Shown here: positions 9,116 through 18,839 of the stretch, one piece after another
How the letters are laid out: the number at the start of each line of letters is the position of its first letter
Position numbering within the stretch: position 1 is the first letter of the stretch
Assembly: GCA_036490475.1 (NCBI GenBank)
Contig: DASXDT010000001.1
Span: 223,740 to 287,739, forward strand
Origin: Candidatus Tumulicola sp.
GTDB taxonomy: Bacteria; Vulcanimicrobiota; Vulcanimicrobiia; Vulcanimicrobiales; Vulcanimicrobiaceae
Length of the DNA: 64,000 bases
Direction: 5' to 3'
Notes under the pieces: generated by a model
Database searches by the model: none
What the model was told of the DNA's origin: nothing
The model's input: the letters and a program-made list of their open reading frames with translations, nothing else
Position numbers and translations under genes: made by a program

Positions 9116-9438
9116 AGAACGGTGACCGCGCCTTTCATATACGGATGCATCTGGCAGAAGTATGTATAGGTTCCGGGTTTTGCGAACACGTGTTGCCATT
9201 TGTCGTTGGTGTCCATACCGGCGGAATCGAACGATTTGTCGGTAGCCGTAACGGTGTGCGCTTCGTCGTCGTCGTTGACGAATGTGACGCGCTCGCCGGC
9301 GTGTACGGTAAGGTTGGGCGGAACGTATGCGAAGTTCTTGATATGGACCGTCGCGGTTGCAATGTGCGGAGCCGGGCTTGCGACGCCGAGCGCACCGATC
9401 AGGAGTGCGGCGACCACGGCGAGTTGGATCGTCTTCAT
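9112..9438 (-). CDS. Exported cupredoxin (plastocyanin/amicyanin-like)
   Basis: 108 residues: a 22-residue signal peptide, then a single cupredoxin fold. The type-1 copper ligands are visible as His61 (EAHTV) and the FCQMHPYM cluster giving Cys95, His98 and Met101. This is a periplasmic or surface electron carrier. It is the first gene of a two-gene unit with the metallophosphoesterase. It is divergent from the LuxR-type regulator, with the start codons back to back (CATATG) if the regulator uses ATG 9439. Confidence 0.9.
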   Translation of the reverse strand: MKTIQLAVVAALLIGALGVASPAPHIATATVHIKNFAYVPPNLTVHAGERVTFVNDDDEAHTVTATDKSFDSAGMDTNDKWQHVFAKPGTYTYFCQMHPYMKGAVTVL

Positions 9439-11919
9439 ATGCTGGATATGCCGCCGCCGGGGCGCCTGGATGACTGGGGCGGTTTCAATCGCTCTTGCGC
9501 GGAAGCAGTCGATACCATGACGGTGCGATCGGTGACGCGCGAACCATCCGGGGTCGATGCAGTACGGGCCGCTTTCGAATACCGCATTGCGATCATTCAA
9601 GCTGTCGCCGGAGCGGGGAAAACCACCGCCGTTCGCGCCGCGCTCGGCGGCCTTCAACATGTTTGGCACGACCCGAAAACGCAGGGGATCGACGAACTGG
9701 TCGCCGCGGTCTCGTCCGGATCGCCACTCATCGTAGTAGACGACCTGCACGTGATCGCCGCCGGCGATATCGACAGGATCGCATCGTTCGTCGGCGGGTT
9801 TCCCGCAACTCGATGGATCTTCGTTTCCCGTGAATCCGTGGGACTACCGATGGCTGCCTGGGTGGCCGTAGGCCAAGCGGGCGCGCCGGTCGGACAACGC
9901 GATTTATCGTTGTCGTTACACGAGATCCGTCGAGCTGCAAAGACGCTCGGTATGCGCGTCGACGATTCGGCGATGCAGTTCGTTACCGATGCGACGGGCG
10001 GATGGCCAGTCGCGGTTCGATTCGCACTCGCCGCTCTGCAGCGATCGACGTTGGACCTTTCGCGGGCCGCAGCAACAGCGGAGCGGCTTTTATTCTCGTA
10101 CTTCTCCACCGAGATACTCAGTCGGCTCGACGACGATCGACGCTACCTCGTCTCGGAGCTGGCATTGCTCGGCGCGTTCGATGAAACGATGCTCGCAGCA
10201 GCCGGCCGCGAGGATGCGCCGGCAGATCTGCGCTGGCTCAGCGACGCCCCGGTTCCATCGCATGAAGAGGCCGATCGGGTCGTGCTACATCCGGCGTTCG
10301 CGCGCTACGCCATCGCGCAGATTCCCGCATCGCAACGTCGAGCGCGCGCACTTCGCGTAGCCGCTGTTTTGCGTGTGTCGGGTTTTGCCGGGCGCGCATT
10401 CGACCTGGTGCGGCGTTACGCGCCCGACTGCGTGCTCGCCGAGCTGCACGCCGGCGGCTTAGCCTTGTTCGACGCAGGATGTGCGCGAGGCGTCGGAGAT
10501 GCGCTGCGAGCGCTGCCGCAATCGGTGCGTCGAGACGATCCGATCGTCGTGTGTCTACGCGCCGAGATCGAAGCGCAAGCCGGCGCACTCGGCCGAGCCA
10601 ACGCCCTATACGAGCGGGCGAATCAGATCGAGACGACGCGCGAGATTCACGCTCGCGTCTGCCGGCTTCGAGCCGTTCATTACCTCAACCAGGGCAGCAC
10701 CGAGGCGCTGGCCGCAATCGTGCCGGCCTTCGACGTGGGAACGGAGGTCGACCGTGCCGATGCGCGGGGCATCTACGCAATGGCGCTGGCGTTGGCGGGC
10801 CGCCTCGACGAGGCACACCTCGAAGCGGCGCGGGCAGTACGCGCCGCGACCGACCTCGACGACGAGGCGCTGCTGGCACGCTCGTTGCAGCGTTTGTCGT
10901 ACGTACAATACCAATCCGGCAATGCTGCGGCTGCAGAGGGCAACGCAACCGAAGCAGCGCGCCTTGCGCATCGAGCCGGCGCTTGGTTTCACTTCATTTG
11001 CGCACAAAGTATTTTGTATGGGACGGCCGTCGGAACGCGCGACGATCACGCCGCGGCATTATGGCACGCACAACAGATGGCGTCGGCCGCGGAACGTACC
11101 GGCGACCGGCGTCATCGTCTTTACGCACTGAGCGCGCAATATTGCCTTGAGGTGGAGCGCGGCCACGACGATCGCGCGCTGGCGATCGAATCTGAAATGC
11201 AGTTGCATTCGGGTTTTCGCGACGAACTCGACTGTTGCATCGCCATGGCTACTCGTTTGAGTTGGAATGGCGAGTTCTCGGTGGGCTACAGAGTTCTCGC
11301 CAAGCTGGACGATCGCGTGGTCGATCCGGCCGAACGCCGGCTTTGGAATGCGTCGCTTGCGATGTTCGCTGCGTTTGGCGGCGACGAAAAGAACGCGTTG
11401 CTTCGTCTGCGCGCATGCGGCCGGATTGCGGCACCCGCAGCGCGGGAAAACGCGATCGGAAACGTGCAGGCCGACTGCTTCGCAGCGATCGCGCAAATCA
11501 CGTTAGGCAACACCGAAGCCGCGATGCGCAGATTGCCGCATCACGCACCCACCGCACAGACGCGCGCGCTCGTCACGTTCGTGCGCGACCTCGCCGCGCT
11601 TGGCTCGTCCCTCAACGGCGAATCGGCGTCGAGGGCGCTCAAACGATTGCGTTCGGCGCATCAAGAAGGCATTGCCGAAGCGATCGCCGTCGCACTTGCT
11701 TCACTCCATCGTGAGGACGTGCCCACGTTACTTACCGATGCGGAGACTCGCGTCTTGGTTGAATTGGCGGACGGTCGAACCGCAAAGGCCATCGCACAAC
11801 AACATGCGCGTAGCATTCACACCGTTCGCAATCAGATCAAGGCCGTTACACGGAAGCTCGGCGCTTCCGGAATCATCGAGGCGGTCGCGCGCGCACGCGA
11901 CAAGGGACTGCTGCACTAA
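9439..11919 (+). CDS. LuxR-family STAND ATPase regulator (MalT-like architecture)
   Basis: 826 residues from ATG 9439, or 800 from ATG 9517, which has GGAAG upstream and removes a non-conserved leader. The order is a P-loop (AGAGKTT, about residue 57), Walker B (LIVVDDLHV), a winged-helix/TPR-like helical middle, and a C-terminal LuxR-type HTH with TDAETRVLVELADGRTAKAI followed by HTVRNQIKAVTRKL. This is a transcription factor whose ATPase module usually senses a small ligand. It is divergent from the cupredoxin-phosphoesterase pair, the most likely local target. Confidence 0.9.
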   Translation: MLDMPPPGRLDDWGGFNRSCAEAVDTMTVRSVTREPSGVDAVRAAFEYRIAIIQAVAGAGKTTAVRAALGGLQHVWHDPKTQGIDELVAAVSSGSPLIVVDDLHVIAAGDIDRIASFVGGFPATRWIFVSRESVGLPMAAWVAVGQAGAPVGQRDLSLSLHEIRRAAKTLGMRVDDSAMQFVTDATGGWPVAVRFALAALQRSTLDLSRAAATAERLLFSYFSTEILSRLDDDRRYLVSELALLGAFDETMLAAAGREDAPADLRWLSDAPVPSHEEADRVVLHPAFARYAIAQIPASQRRARALRVAAVLRVSGFAGRAFDLVRRYAPDCVLAELHAGGLALFDAGCARGVGDALRALPQSVRRDDPIVVCLRAEIEAQAGALGRANALYERANQIETTREIHARVCRLRAVHYLNQGSTEALAAIVPAFDVGTEVDRADARGIYAMALALAGRLDEAHLEAARAVRAATDLDDEALLARSLQRLSYVQYQSGNAAAAEGNATEAARLAHRAGAWFHFICAQSILYGTAVGTRDDHAAALWHAQQMASAAERTGDRRHRLYALSAQYCLEVERGHDDRALAIESEMQLHSGFRDELDCCIAMATRLSWNGEFSVGYRVLAKLDDRVVDPAERRLWNASLAMFAAFGGDEKNALLRLRACGRIAAPAARENAIGNVQADCFAAIAQITLGNTEAAMRRLPHHAPTAQTRALVTFVRDLAALGSSLNGESASRALKRLRSAHQEGIAEAIAVALASLHREDVPTLLTDAETRVLVELADGRTAKAIAQQHARSIHTVRNQIKAVTRKLGASGIIEAVARARDKGLLH

Positions 11920-11943
11920 GCGTAGCCCAAATTGGTCATGGCT

Positions 11944-11964
11944 CTGCCCGCGCTCTTCGGGCAG
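11944..11964 (+). terminator. Hairpin after the LuxR-type regulator gene
   Basis: The perfect 7-bp stem CTGCCCG / CGGGCAG with a 7-nt loop lies 25 bases after the stop codon. The following ACTTGTTCG is only weakly T-rich. Confidence 0.5.
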
Positions 11965-12101
11965 ACTTGTTCGCATACAGTCGAGCCAATAGCTTGACAT
12001 CCCCACGACACGGTATCGCCTGCGCGTGCACTCTGTTTGCATAGCAACGCAATAAGCGTTGTTGCCGCCTTCGCGAGACCGCATTCAGAAAGGCTCTCGA
12101 A

Positions 12102-13184
12102 TTGTTCATGTCTCAATTGCGCCACGGCTTGGTCGCTGCGGCTACTCTTGCGCTGCTTGCAGGTTGCTCCGGCGCCTCGCAGCTCGCGCCATCTGCTACG
12201 GGCGCGCAGTCCGCCGGCAAACAGTCAGCTCTCCCCCAAGGGATGAAGCGGCCGTTGGGTGCTTTCGCGCTCAGTGCCGAGAAGCTCGCAATGTTGCGCA
12301 GCAGCCACATCAACGTGCCGCACGTCGTCGTGCCCAACACGTCACGCTCGAAATGGGGCCGCACGCTGTTCGTTTCCGATTATCTCGGTAACGTCGTGCA
12401 ACAGTTCGAGCCGAAAAAGGGCGGCGTCGTCACGGCAACGATCACCGATGTCTCGGGACCGCAGGGCATGGCTTCAGACCGTCAGGGGAATCTGTACGTA
12501 ACGAGCCAGGGCACTTCCGCCGTTAACGTCTACGCGCCGGGCAATTATACGGCGACGAAGATTCTCAACGAGGGGAACCAGCAGGCTCCGGCCTATGTGG
12601 CGGTTTGTCCGAACGGCACGGTCTACGTGTCGAATACGTACGCCGACAATGGCTACACGAACGGCAGCATCCAAATCTTCGCACCGGGTGCGACGGCACC
12701 GACGGGCTCGATCCCGGAGTCGAACATCTTCTTCTCGTTCGGCGTCGCTTGCGATAAAGCCAATAACGTGTGGTACAACTACCTCGATACCAACTTCGCA
12801 ACCGCGTTTGCCGAGTACGTGCCCTCAACCGGTACCATCACCGAGTTCGGCGGTCTGGGAATCGCTTTCCCCGGCGGCATCCGCTCGTTCGGCAAGGGCA
12901 TGCTCATGATCAACGATCAAAGCTCGAGCCAGTTTAATGGAACCGTCAACATCTTTGACAGCTCTAACATGGCTGCCGGTCCGGTTTCGACCATCTCCGG
13001 GTTCGCCGATCCGGTCTCGGGCTCGTTGATAGCGTCGCACACGGCAACGTGGCAAGCCGATATCTCGAATCAGCGCGTCGAGTACGCGCAAATCGGCGGA
13101 AATCAGAGGATTAAGTTCTCCATCGGCGCGGGTGAGCTGTACGGACCGGAAGATGCCGTCGTCTTCCCCTCGGGTAACAGATAA
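12102..13184 (+). CDS. Beta-propeller (NHL/streptogramin-lyase-like) lipoprotein
   Basis: 360 residues. Start TTG 12102 has AGAAAGG eight bases upstream; ATG 12108 is the alternative. Lipobox LLAGC is followed by a low-complexity linker and then propeller-like repeats (G-N-L-Y-V-T/S-N pattern: QGNLYVTSQG, GTVYVSNTYA). These proteins usually bind ligands at the cell surface; no catalytic residues can be assigned. It is one of six such lipoproteins in this window. Confidence 0.82.
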   Translation: MFMSQLRHGLVAAATLALLAGCSGASQLAPSATGAQSAGKQSALPQGMKRPLGAFALSAEKLAMLRSSHINVPHVVVPNTSRSKWGRTLFVSDYLGNVVQQFEPKKGGVVTATITDVSGPQGMASDRQGNLYVTSQGTSAVNVYAPGNYTATKILNEGNQQAPAYVAVCPNGTVYVSNTYADNGYTNGSIQIFAPGATAPTGSIPESNIFFSFGVACDKANNVWYNYLDTNFATAFAEYVPSTGTITEFGGLGIAFPGGIRSFGKGMLMINDQSSSQFNGTVNIFDSSNMAAGPVSTISGFADPVSGSLIASHTATWQADISNQRVEYAQIGGNQRIKFSIGAGELYGPEDAVVFPSGNR

Positions 13185-13199
13185 CCTCAACCAGTCCTT

Positions 13200-13241
13200 C
13201 ACCGCCGGAGTCGTCGCGCTGCTTGCACGATTCCGGCGGTG
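13200..13241. terminator. Bidirectional terminator-like hairpin
   Basis: The perfect 10-bp arms CACCGCCGGA and TCCGGCGGTG lie in the 65-bp gap between two convergent stop codons, with a 22-base loop that can itself pair partly. The position favours ending transcripts from both genes. Confidence 0.6.
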
Positions 13242-13249
13242 CCTCGACG

Positions 13250-14647
13250 CTAACTTCCGCTGATGGCGAAGATCTTGTTGTTAGCGTCCAGACCCATCTC
13301 CCACATTAATACGTGGCCGCCGGGATAGGTGACTTTATACTTGTAGACCGTTTTCGTGCCGGAGCGCTCGATTCCGACGAATTCGATCTTTTGTATTGCG
13401 CCGTAGCTCGAGAGCAGCACGGAAGTCTGTTTTAGAACGTCCGGCGTTAACGCGGCATTCGCTTCATCGGTATATTGCGAGCGATCGACCGAGCCTTTCG
13501 TGAACGACGTCAAAGCGGTGCGGAATCGCGCGGTCATGGCTTTATCTTCCGGAGTTGTCACGGTTGCCACGATCGGGAACTGCTGGGGCCACAGTGCGTT
13601 CAGAACGATTTTGTCGGCGCTCGAAGTTTTGAAATCGAATGCATTGCCGAGCACGACCCAGGCCACACCTTGCGACGGAATCATCTGGTTATTGGCCTCG
13701 AAGCCGGGGAGGCCACCGTGATGCCCGACCGACTGCATTCCGGCCCGATCGTTCATCACCGGGCCGAGGCCTTGCAGAAATCCATCGCCTTTGAAGACGG
13801 TCGTTTGCATTTGCGTGAACGTCTCGGGCGTTACGAGTTTTCCGTTCATTAGCGCGATATCGAAGCGTAGCAGGTCGGCGGCGGTCGAGACGATGTCGCC
13901 GCATGCGAAGGTCCACGACGGGTCGTACGGCGGAGCCGGCGTGCCGCTTGCCTCTAAGTAGCCTTTTGCCATCGCTACATCCGCAGGCGGATTACCGACG
14001 GTGGTTTGCGTCATGCCTGCGGGCTGCAAGATATGCTGCGCGTCGTAGCCGGCCAGCGACATGCCCGACACATGCTCGACGATCAACCCCAACGCGACGT
14101 AGCCGGTATTGCTATAGGCCCATGTGGTTCCGGGCAACGACGTCAGCGGATGACCGGCGGCCAACTCAAGGATCGCGCCCGGCGTGGTCGGCTTTGCTGC
14201 CGCGCCGCTGTTGAATGCATAGTCGCCATAGTTCCACAATCCCGATGTGTGTTGCAGAAGCTCGGTCACCGTGATCCTTGCGGCATACTTCGCATCCGGA
14301 AGATAGGTGGTTACATAGGCATTGAGATCGACGCGCTTTTCTTGAACTAATTGCATGATTGCGATTGCAGTGAATAGTTTGGTAATCGAACCGACCGCGA
14401 AGCGCGTATCGGCTGAGGCCGTCCCGAAGCCCTGGTTGTAAACGATCTGTCCGTCTTGCGCGATGGCGACTTGCATGGCCGGCGCGTGGTCGGGTTGATT
14501 GCCGGCGAGCGATGAGAGCCCTGTATTCAGACGGGCTTGAACTGCGGTTGACGATGCGACAAGTGCGGGCGCTGCGGCCGGCGGCGTTGGAGAAGCCGCG
14601 GCCTGCGAGGTGGCCGCAACGGCGGCGAGGACGATCGATGCGAACAT
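13250..14647 (-). CDS. Exported serine hydrolase, class C beta-lactamase fold
   Basis: 465 residues with a signal peptide. Active-site signatures are SITK (Ser87, Lys90), YSN (178-180) and HHGG (His310-Gly311). These define the PF00144 serine hydrolase family, which includes D-aminopeptidases, esterases and class C beta-lactamases. The extra C-terminal domain of about 110 residues is common in the esterase/peptidase members, so true beta-lactamase activity should not be assumed. ATG 14647 has AGAGGGAG just upstream. It lies nine bases downstream of the DUF2252 gene, on the same strand. Confidence 0.9.
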   Translation of the reverse strand: MFASIVLAAVAATSQAAASPTPPAAAPALVASSTAVQARLNTGLSSLAGNQPDHAPAMQVAIAQDGQIVYNQGFGTASADTRFAVGSITKLFTAIAIMQLVQEKRVDLNAYVTTYLPDAKYAARITVTELLQHTSGLWNYGDYAFNSGAAAKPTTPGAILELAAGHPLTSLPGTTWAYSNTGYVALGLIVEHVSGMSLAGYDAQHILQPAGMTQTTVGNPPADVAMAKGYLEASGTPAPPYDPSWTFACGDIVSTAADLLRFDIALMNGKLVTPETFTQMQTTVFKGDGFLQGLGPVMNDRAGMQSVGHHGGLPGFEANNQMIPSQGVAWVVLGNAFDFKTSSADKIVLNALWPQQFPIVATVTTPEDKAMTARFRTALTSFTKGSVDRSQYTDEANAALTPDVLKQTSVLLSSYGAIQKIEFVGIERSGTKTVYKYKVTYPGGHVLMWEMGLDANNKIFAISGS

Positions 14648-14656
14648 ATGCTCCCT

Positions 14657-15988
14657 CTACTCCGCAGACAAGCGTCCGGTTTCGAGGGCGTGCAGAAAAC
14701 TTTCGTAGTCCTCCAACACTTGTTCTGCATAATTCTGCGCGAACTCGGCGATGGCAGCGTCGAAGGTTGAAGACGAGCCCAAGTAGCCCGCGATGGTATG
14801 TGCGCTTCCGGATCGGGCGTGCGCGACCCCTAACACTTGGCCGCACAGCGCAGCGTAAGACTGCAGCTCGGGAGCGCTCATCACGCTCACGTTAGCCGAC
14901 CACTTCATGTCCGACAGTTGGCGGATGTAGAACTGATGGTCATCGTCGCTATCGCTCCAACCTAAGAAAATATCGCTCGCCGATTGCATCAGCAACTGCC
15001 CCGCCACGACGCGCCGCCCGTTGTTCTCGTATCGACTCGCGCCGGCATAGGGCGCGAGAATCGACGGGCGGGCCTCTTTGATCTGCAAGATCAGCGCATC
15101 CTCGTCGTTTGCCATCATCAACGCGACCGCGCAGCGCGTGCCGACGCTGCCCAGCCCGACCACTTTGATCGCGAGATCTTTCAGCTCGTAGGCACCAAAG
15201 AGCACCTGTAAGTCGTCGCGTAGCGACCGCTTATAGCGCTCGAAGACTTCGCGTGCGTCGCCGATCACCTCACCATCCGGCGGCGGGTGGAACAGCTTCG
15301 GAGGCTTGTCCGCAATTTTCGTTCCGACGCCTTTGCCTTCGGTATACTGCTCGGCGATCAGTTCGTGGCTATCGTCCGGTGCGGCGCGCGGCAGTCCGGC
15401 TCGCCGAAGTTCCCAAATGCCGGTCTGTTTCAAAAAGTCCGATGCGTCGATCCTCGAATACCAACATTGCAGCCGCGTCATCTGCGCGCACTCGAGCATC
15501 TTGTGTCGATATTCGGACACCGCACCGAGCACGGCCTTAGACGTTTGCTTCTCGGAAAATCCGTTGACGCGTGCGGCAATTTCGATGCTGGCGGCCAGGC
15601 GCTCCACGTCCCATTCCCACGGAGCCGGGGTCGTTTCGTCGAAATCGTTGATATCGAAGACCACGTTACGTTCGGGCGTTGCGTAGATTCCGAAGTTTTC
15701 CAAATGACAATCGCCGCACGACTGTACGATAATTCCGGTCGCCGGACGTCCGGTTCCCACATCGTAGGCCATCATGCTCGGAAAGCCGCGAAAGAACGTA
15801 AACGCCGATTTTTTCATGCGTGCAAAGCGGACCGGAATGAGATTCTGTAGCCGCCCTACGTTCGATTCTTCCAGAACCGCGAGCGGATCCGGCCGTCCGG
15901 GCTGCGGCGCCCATCGACCGTACGACGACCGTGGAATTTGCTTACGAAGCGCCTTGCCTGCAGCTGGTTGGGTCGCTCCTTTGCGCAT
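14657..15988 (-). CDS. DUF2252 family protein (kinase-like fold)
   Basis: 443 residues matching DUF2252 along its length: FFRG near residue 66, then GDCHLENFG and FDINDFDET, which resemble the catalytic and metal-binding loops of kinase-fold phosphotransferases, followed by WEWDVERLAAS. The substrate is unknown. It is divergent from the ECF sigma gene with 97 bp between the likely starts, and probably forms an operon with the serine hydrolase downstream. Confidence 0.88.
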   Translation of the reverse strand: MRKGATQPAAGKALRKQIPRSSYGRWAPQPGRPDPLAVLEESNVGRLQNLIPVRFARMKKSAFTFFRGFPSMMAYDVGTGRPATGIIVQSCGDCHLENFGIYATPERNVVFDINDFDETTPAPWEWDVERLAASIEIAARVNGFSEKQTSKAVLGAVSEYRHKMLECAQMTRLQCWYSRIDASDFLKQTGIWELRRAGLPRAAPDDSHELIAEQYTEGKGVGTKIADKPPKLFHPPPDGEVIGDAREVFERYKRSLRDDLQVLFGAYELKDLAIKVVGLGSVGTRCAVALMMANDEDALILQIKEARPSILAPYAGASRYENNGRRVVAGQLLMQSASDIFLGWSDSDDDHQFYIRQLSDMKWSANVSVMSAPELQSYAALCGQVLGVAHARSGSAHTIAGYLGSSSTFDAAIAEFAQNYAEQVLEDYESFLHALETGRLSAE

Positions 15989-16085
15989 ACAGGCCGCTTC
16001 CCGTCGATGGAGCGCTTCTCATCCGGGGTGGTCGGCGGCGGCGTTTCCAGGCTATGAAAGGTTCGGAACCGTATTCGGAGGCCGA

Positions 16086-16625
16086 ATGGACGGGCTGGTC
16101 GATGGATTCGTCGCGCGCGAGCCACGGGCGCTCGAGGAAGTCTATGCGCTTTGGGCACGGGTATTCGTGAGCGTCGCTCGCCACGTGACGGGCGACAACG
16201 CCCTGGCCGAAGACTGCGTGCACGATGCGCTCGTGCGCGTGTGGCGCAGCCCGAATCGCTTTTCCGGCAGCCGGGAGATGTTGAAAGCCTACCTGGTGGC
16301 GTGCGTTCGAAACGAATCGTTGGCGGCGCTACGCAGCGACACGCGTCGCGGTTTGCGCGAAGAAAAGGCGGCACGATGGGAACCGGTGACGACGATCGAT
16401 CCACCGGTCGTGGATCCGGTTGAGTCGGAGCGATTGCGTTTGGCGTTGGAGCGTTTACCCGAGGAGCAGCGCACCGCGTTGACGCTGGCCTATTATGGAA
16501 ATAAGACGCACGTGGAGGTAGCCGAGGCATTGAACGTTCCGCTCGGGACGATCAAGAGCCGCATCGCGATGGGTATGCGCAAACTGCAAGCGGAGTTGCG
16601 CGCCGGTTCGGAGGCGCGCGCATGA
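16086..16625 (+). CDS. ECF-type RNA polymerase sigma factor
   Basis: 179 residues. Region 2 holds EDCVHDALVRVWRSP and region 4 holds LPEEQRTALTLAYYG with VEVAEALNVPLGTIKSRI, a typical helix-turn-helix. ATG 16086 follows CGGAGG by four bases. The open frame further upstream overlaps the divergent DUF2252 gene and is not homologous. It overlaps the anti-sigma gene by four bases, so the pair is coupled and presumably autoregulated. Confidence 0.92.
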   Translation: MDGLVDGFVAREPRALEEVYALWARVFVSVARHVTGDNALAEDCVHDALVRVWRSPNRFSGSREMLKAYLVACVRNESLAALRSDTRRGLREEKAARWEPVTTIDPPVVDPVESERLRLALERLPEEQRTALTLAYYGNKTHVEVAEALNVPLGTIKSRIAMGMRKLQAELRAGSEARA

Positions 16626-17263
16626 CGCAGCACATCGGCGACGACGCCGAACTTTACGCGCTTGGGGCGCTCGATGCGTTTGAGTCGGCAGCGGTAGACC
16701 GCCATATTGCTGCCTGCGCCGAGTGCGCGGCGCGAGTCATCGATGCGCAAAGCGTTGCGGCGTCGCTGGCGTCGGCGCTGCCGGGAGTGACGCCGTCTGC
16801 GTCGTTGGACCGACGCATTCACGATGTGGCTTCACCTGCGACGCCGTCTCGTTCTCGCTCTTCTTCACTTTGGCAGTACGCGATTGCGGCGGTATTTGCG
16901 CTAGCGTTCTTGGGCACCGGTTTCCAAGCGTTACGGCTGCACGGCCAGTTGGCCGACGAAGACGTTGCGTTAGCGACTGTGGTGCACAGCCATTTCAATC
17001 ACGTGTCGATGTCGCCCATATCGGGGTCACAGGTCGCTGCGAAAGTGTTGTACGCGCGCGACGGTTCGTGGGTGTACGTGATCGCCGACCATCCGGGCGG
17101 TGAGCTGCACGTCGTTAGCATCGGCGCTGGTGGACAGACCGATTTAGGTGCGCTGCATTCGACCGGGCAAACAGCCTCGCTGTTGATTCGGCCGACCGCG
17201 CGCATCCAATCGATCGTGTTACAACGCGATGGCGTCCCCGTCGCGGCGGCAACGTTGAAATAG
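16622..17263 (+). CDS. Anti-sigma factor, zinc-binding ZAS/RskA type
   Basis: 213 residues. The N-terminal HIAACAEC is the H-x3-C-x2-C anti-sigma zinc motif, followed by one membrane-spanning segment (about residues 85-105) and an extracytoplasmic RskA-like domain. It should hold the upstream ECF sigma factor inactive at the membrane. The start overlaps the sigma stop (ATGA). The stop codon lies one base away from the end of the convergent frameshifted gene, leaving no room for a separate terminator. Confidence 0.9.
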   Translation: MTQHIGDDAELYALGALDAFESAAVDRHIAACAECAARVIDAQSVAASLASALPGVTPSASLDRRIHDVASPATPSRSRSSSLWQYAIAAVFALAFLGTGFQALRLHGQLADEDVALATVVHSHFNHVSMSPISGSQVAAKVLYARDGSWVYVIADHPGGELHVVSIGAGGQTDLGALHSTGQTASLLIRPTARIQSIVLQRDGVPVAAATLK

Positions 17264-17264
17264 G

Positions 17265-18795
17265 TCAGGAGCGCGGCACGAAGATCACGCCGGCTCGCGA
17301 GAAGTCGAACACGATTTTTTCGAATCGGTCGAGAAAATCCAGACCGATTACGGCTTGCCCGTCTTCCAAACCGATATAGATACAAGCCGTCGGGCGAGTG
17401 TAACTGATCGGGCCGAGCGTCACAACCTCAAGCTGCCAGCATCTCCCCCCGGTCGTTACCTCGAGCGCGCCATTTTCGTCCGCCCAGGCGTGGGGGAGCA
17501 CTATCGCGTCGGCCGCCTGATTATCATTGTAGAGCTTTAAGCCGTCGTGATCTGCCATGCCATACGGAAGTAGGACGGCCGCAGGGACGCCGGTTTCGAG
17601 AACGGCGGGGACACCGACGTCTTGGATCTTGGCCGGAACGATCGCCTTTCCGCGGCCGAGATCGGCCAGCATATGGACTCCCTGCACTGCGTCGGGGTTG
17701 ACGAGCGCCGGGTCTTGGATTTGCATCGTGTTCTTTACGAAATCGATCGTGACCACGGTGTGCGCGAAGATGTCGTAGCCGAGCACACCATCGGGAATGA
17801 GGTCGTCCGCATCTTGCGCCCCGAAATAGATGTGCGCGTTGCGCAAGACGCTTCCGCCTATTTCGATCGTGTCGACCGTTCCCGACTGAACGTGGTTTGG
17901 CAGCTCTTGATATATTTGCGGCGCATATCCGTCGGCTTTGAGTCCGGCGCGGTGCGCGAACTGCCCGCCGATCAACGTACCGGTCGAGCCCGACCCGAGA
18001 ACGAACAGGCCTTGCACGCCGTTGATCTTGGCTTCCACGGCGATGTGCCGGTGGATGATTTTGATCGGGAACACCGTCCCCGAGATTGAGTCCCAGCTCG
18101 CGACCTGCGGCGGCGGCGACAGATCCGGATCGCTGATGATCGCGTTAACGGCAATATCGCTTAACGTGTGCGTCGTGTCGTCGAGCTCGGAATGCCACTG
18201 CGACACGATTTGCATTCCACTGACGGGAGTGTATTGGAGTATGTCGATCGTCACGCGATGACTACCGTCGGGATCGATCACGGCGCGACGGTATTGACCG
18301 GTCGTGTCGTCGACGTATAGATCGATCGTATAGCCCGGATCTTTAGCGATCCGGTAGACGCCGACGGAATGTCCATCGACCGAGGACGGGCCTTGCGGCG
18401 TCCAAGGGATCGACGCTATGGCATCGGTGAGATAGGTCTTCGGCCAGCAGGCGCTTCGCGGAATCGCCGATGACCGGAACGGTGAAGCCGTTGGCATTGG
18501 AAAACCAGAATTTTTCGCCATTGAATCCGGTCGAAGTAGAGAAACGCGAGCGCGCGTCGACGATGTCGCGGCGGTAAACAAGCCCGACCCTGCGGATGCT
18601 GCCTTTTTGAAACGGTTGATTTTTCTGGCCATAGGTGACCGTGTCGGTCACGATTGACGACCGCAGTTGACCGGCGTCGTACGTGAAGCCGGCAAACGTT
18701 TTGTGCAACGCTTCAAGGTCTGCTGCCTGCGCCGGGACGGCCGGCGCAAACGCCAAAAAGAGTGCCACAGAAAGCACGATGCTCGCTAAGCGCAT
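17265..18795 (-). pseudogene. Frameshifted exported retropepsin-like protein, catalytic Asp residues absent
   Basis: Two overlapping frames read as one protein. Frame one starts at ATG 18795 with a signal peptide and runs to RLLAED. Frame two continues at YLTDAIAS to 17265. One extra base near 18435 (a GG pair on the plus strand) explains the break. The C-terminal half has two retropepsin-like lobes. The first reads FVLGSGSTG and the second AVLETGVPA, where active family members have D(T/S)G, so both catalytic aspartates are replaced. Either the gene is decaying or it was already a non-catalytic homologue. A sequencing error cannot be excluded for the frameshift. Confidence 0.72.
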
Positions 18796-18839
18796 GGGTC
18801 GTCCTTCGGCGCGCGGGCGAGTGCTCCCGCGGCGCTTAC

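Noticed and set aside
11994..11999. TTGACA as the -35 of the lipoprotein gene at 12102
   Set aside because: No -10-like hexamer is found 16-18 bases downstream; the best TA-rich site is only 14 bases away.
13250..14647. Acquired beta-lactamase resistance gene
   Set aside because: The SxxK/YxN/HGG fold is shared by peptidases and esterases, the protein is too long for a plain class C enzyme, and the context is chromosomal without mobile genes.
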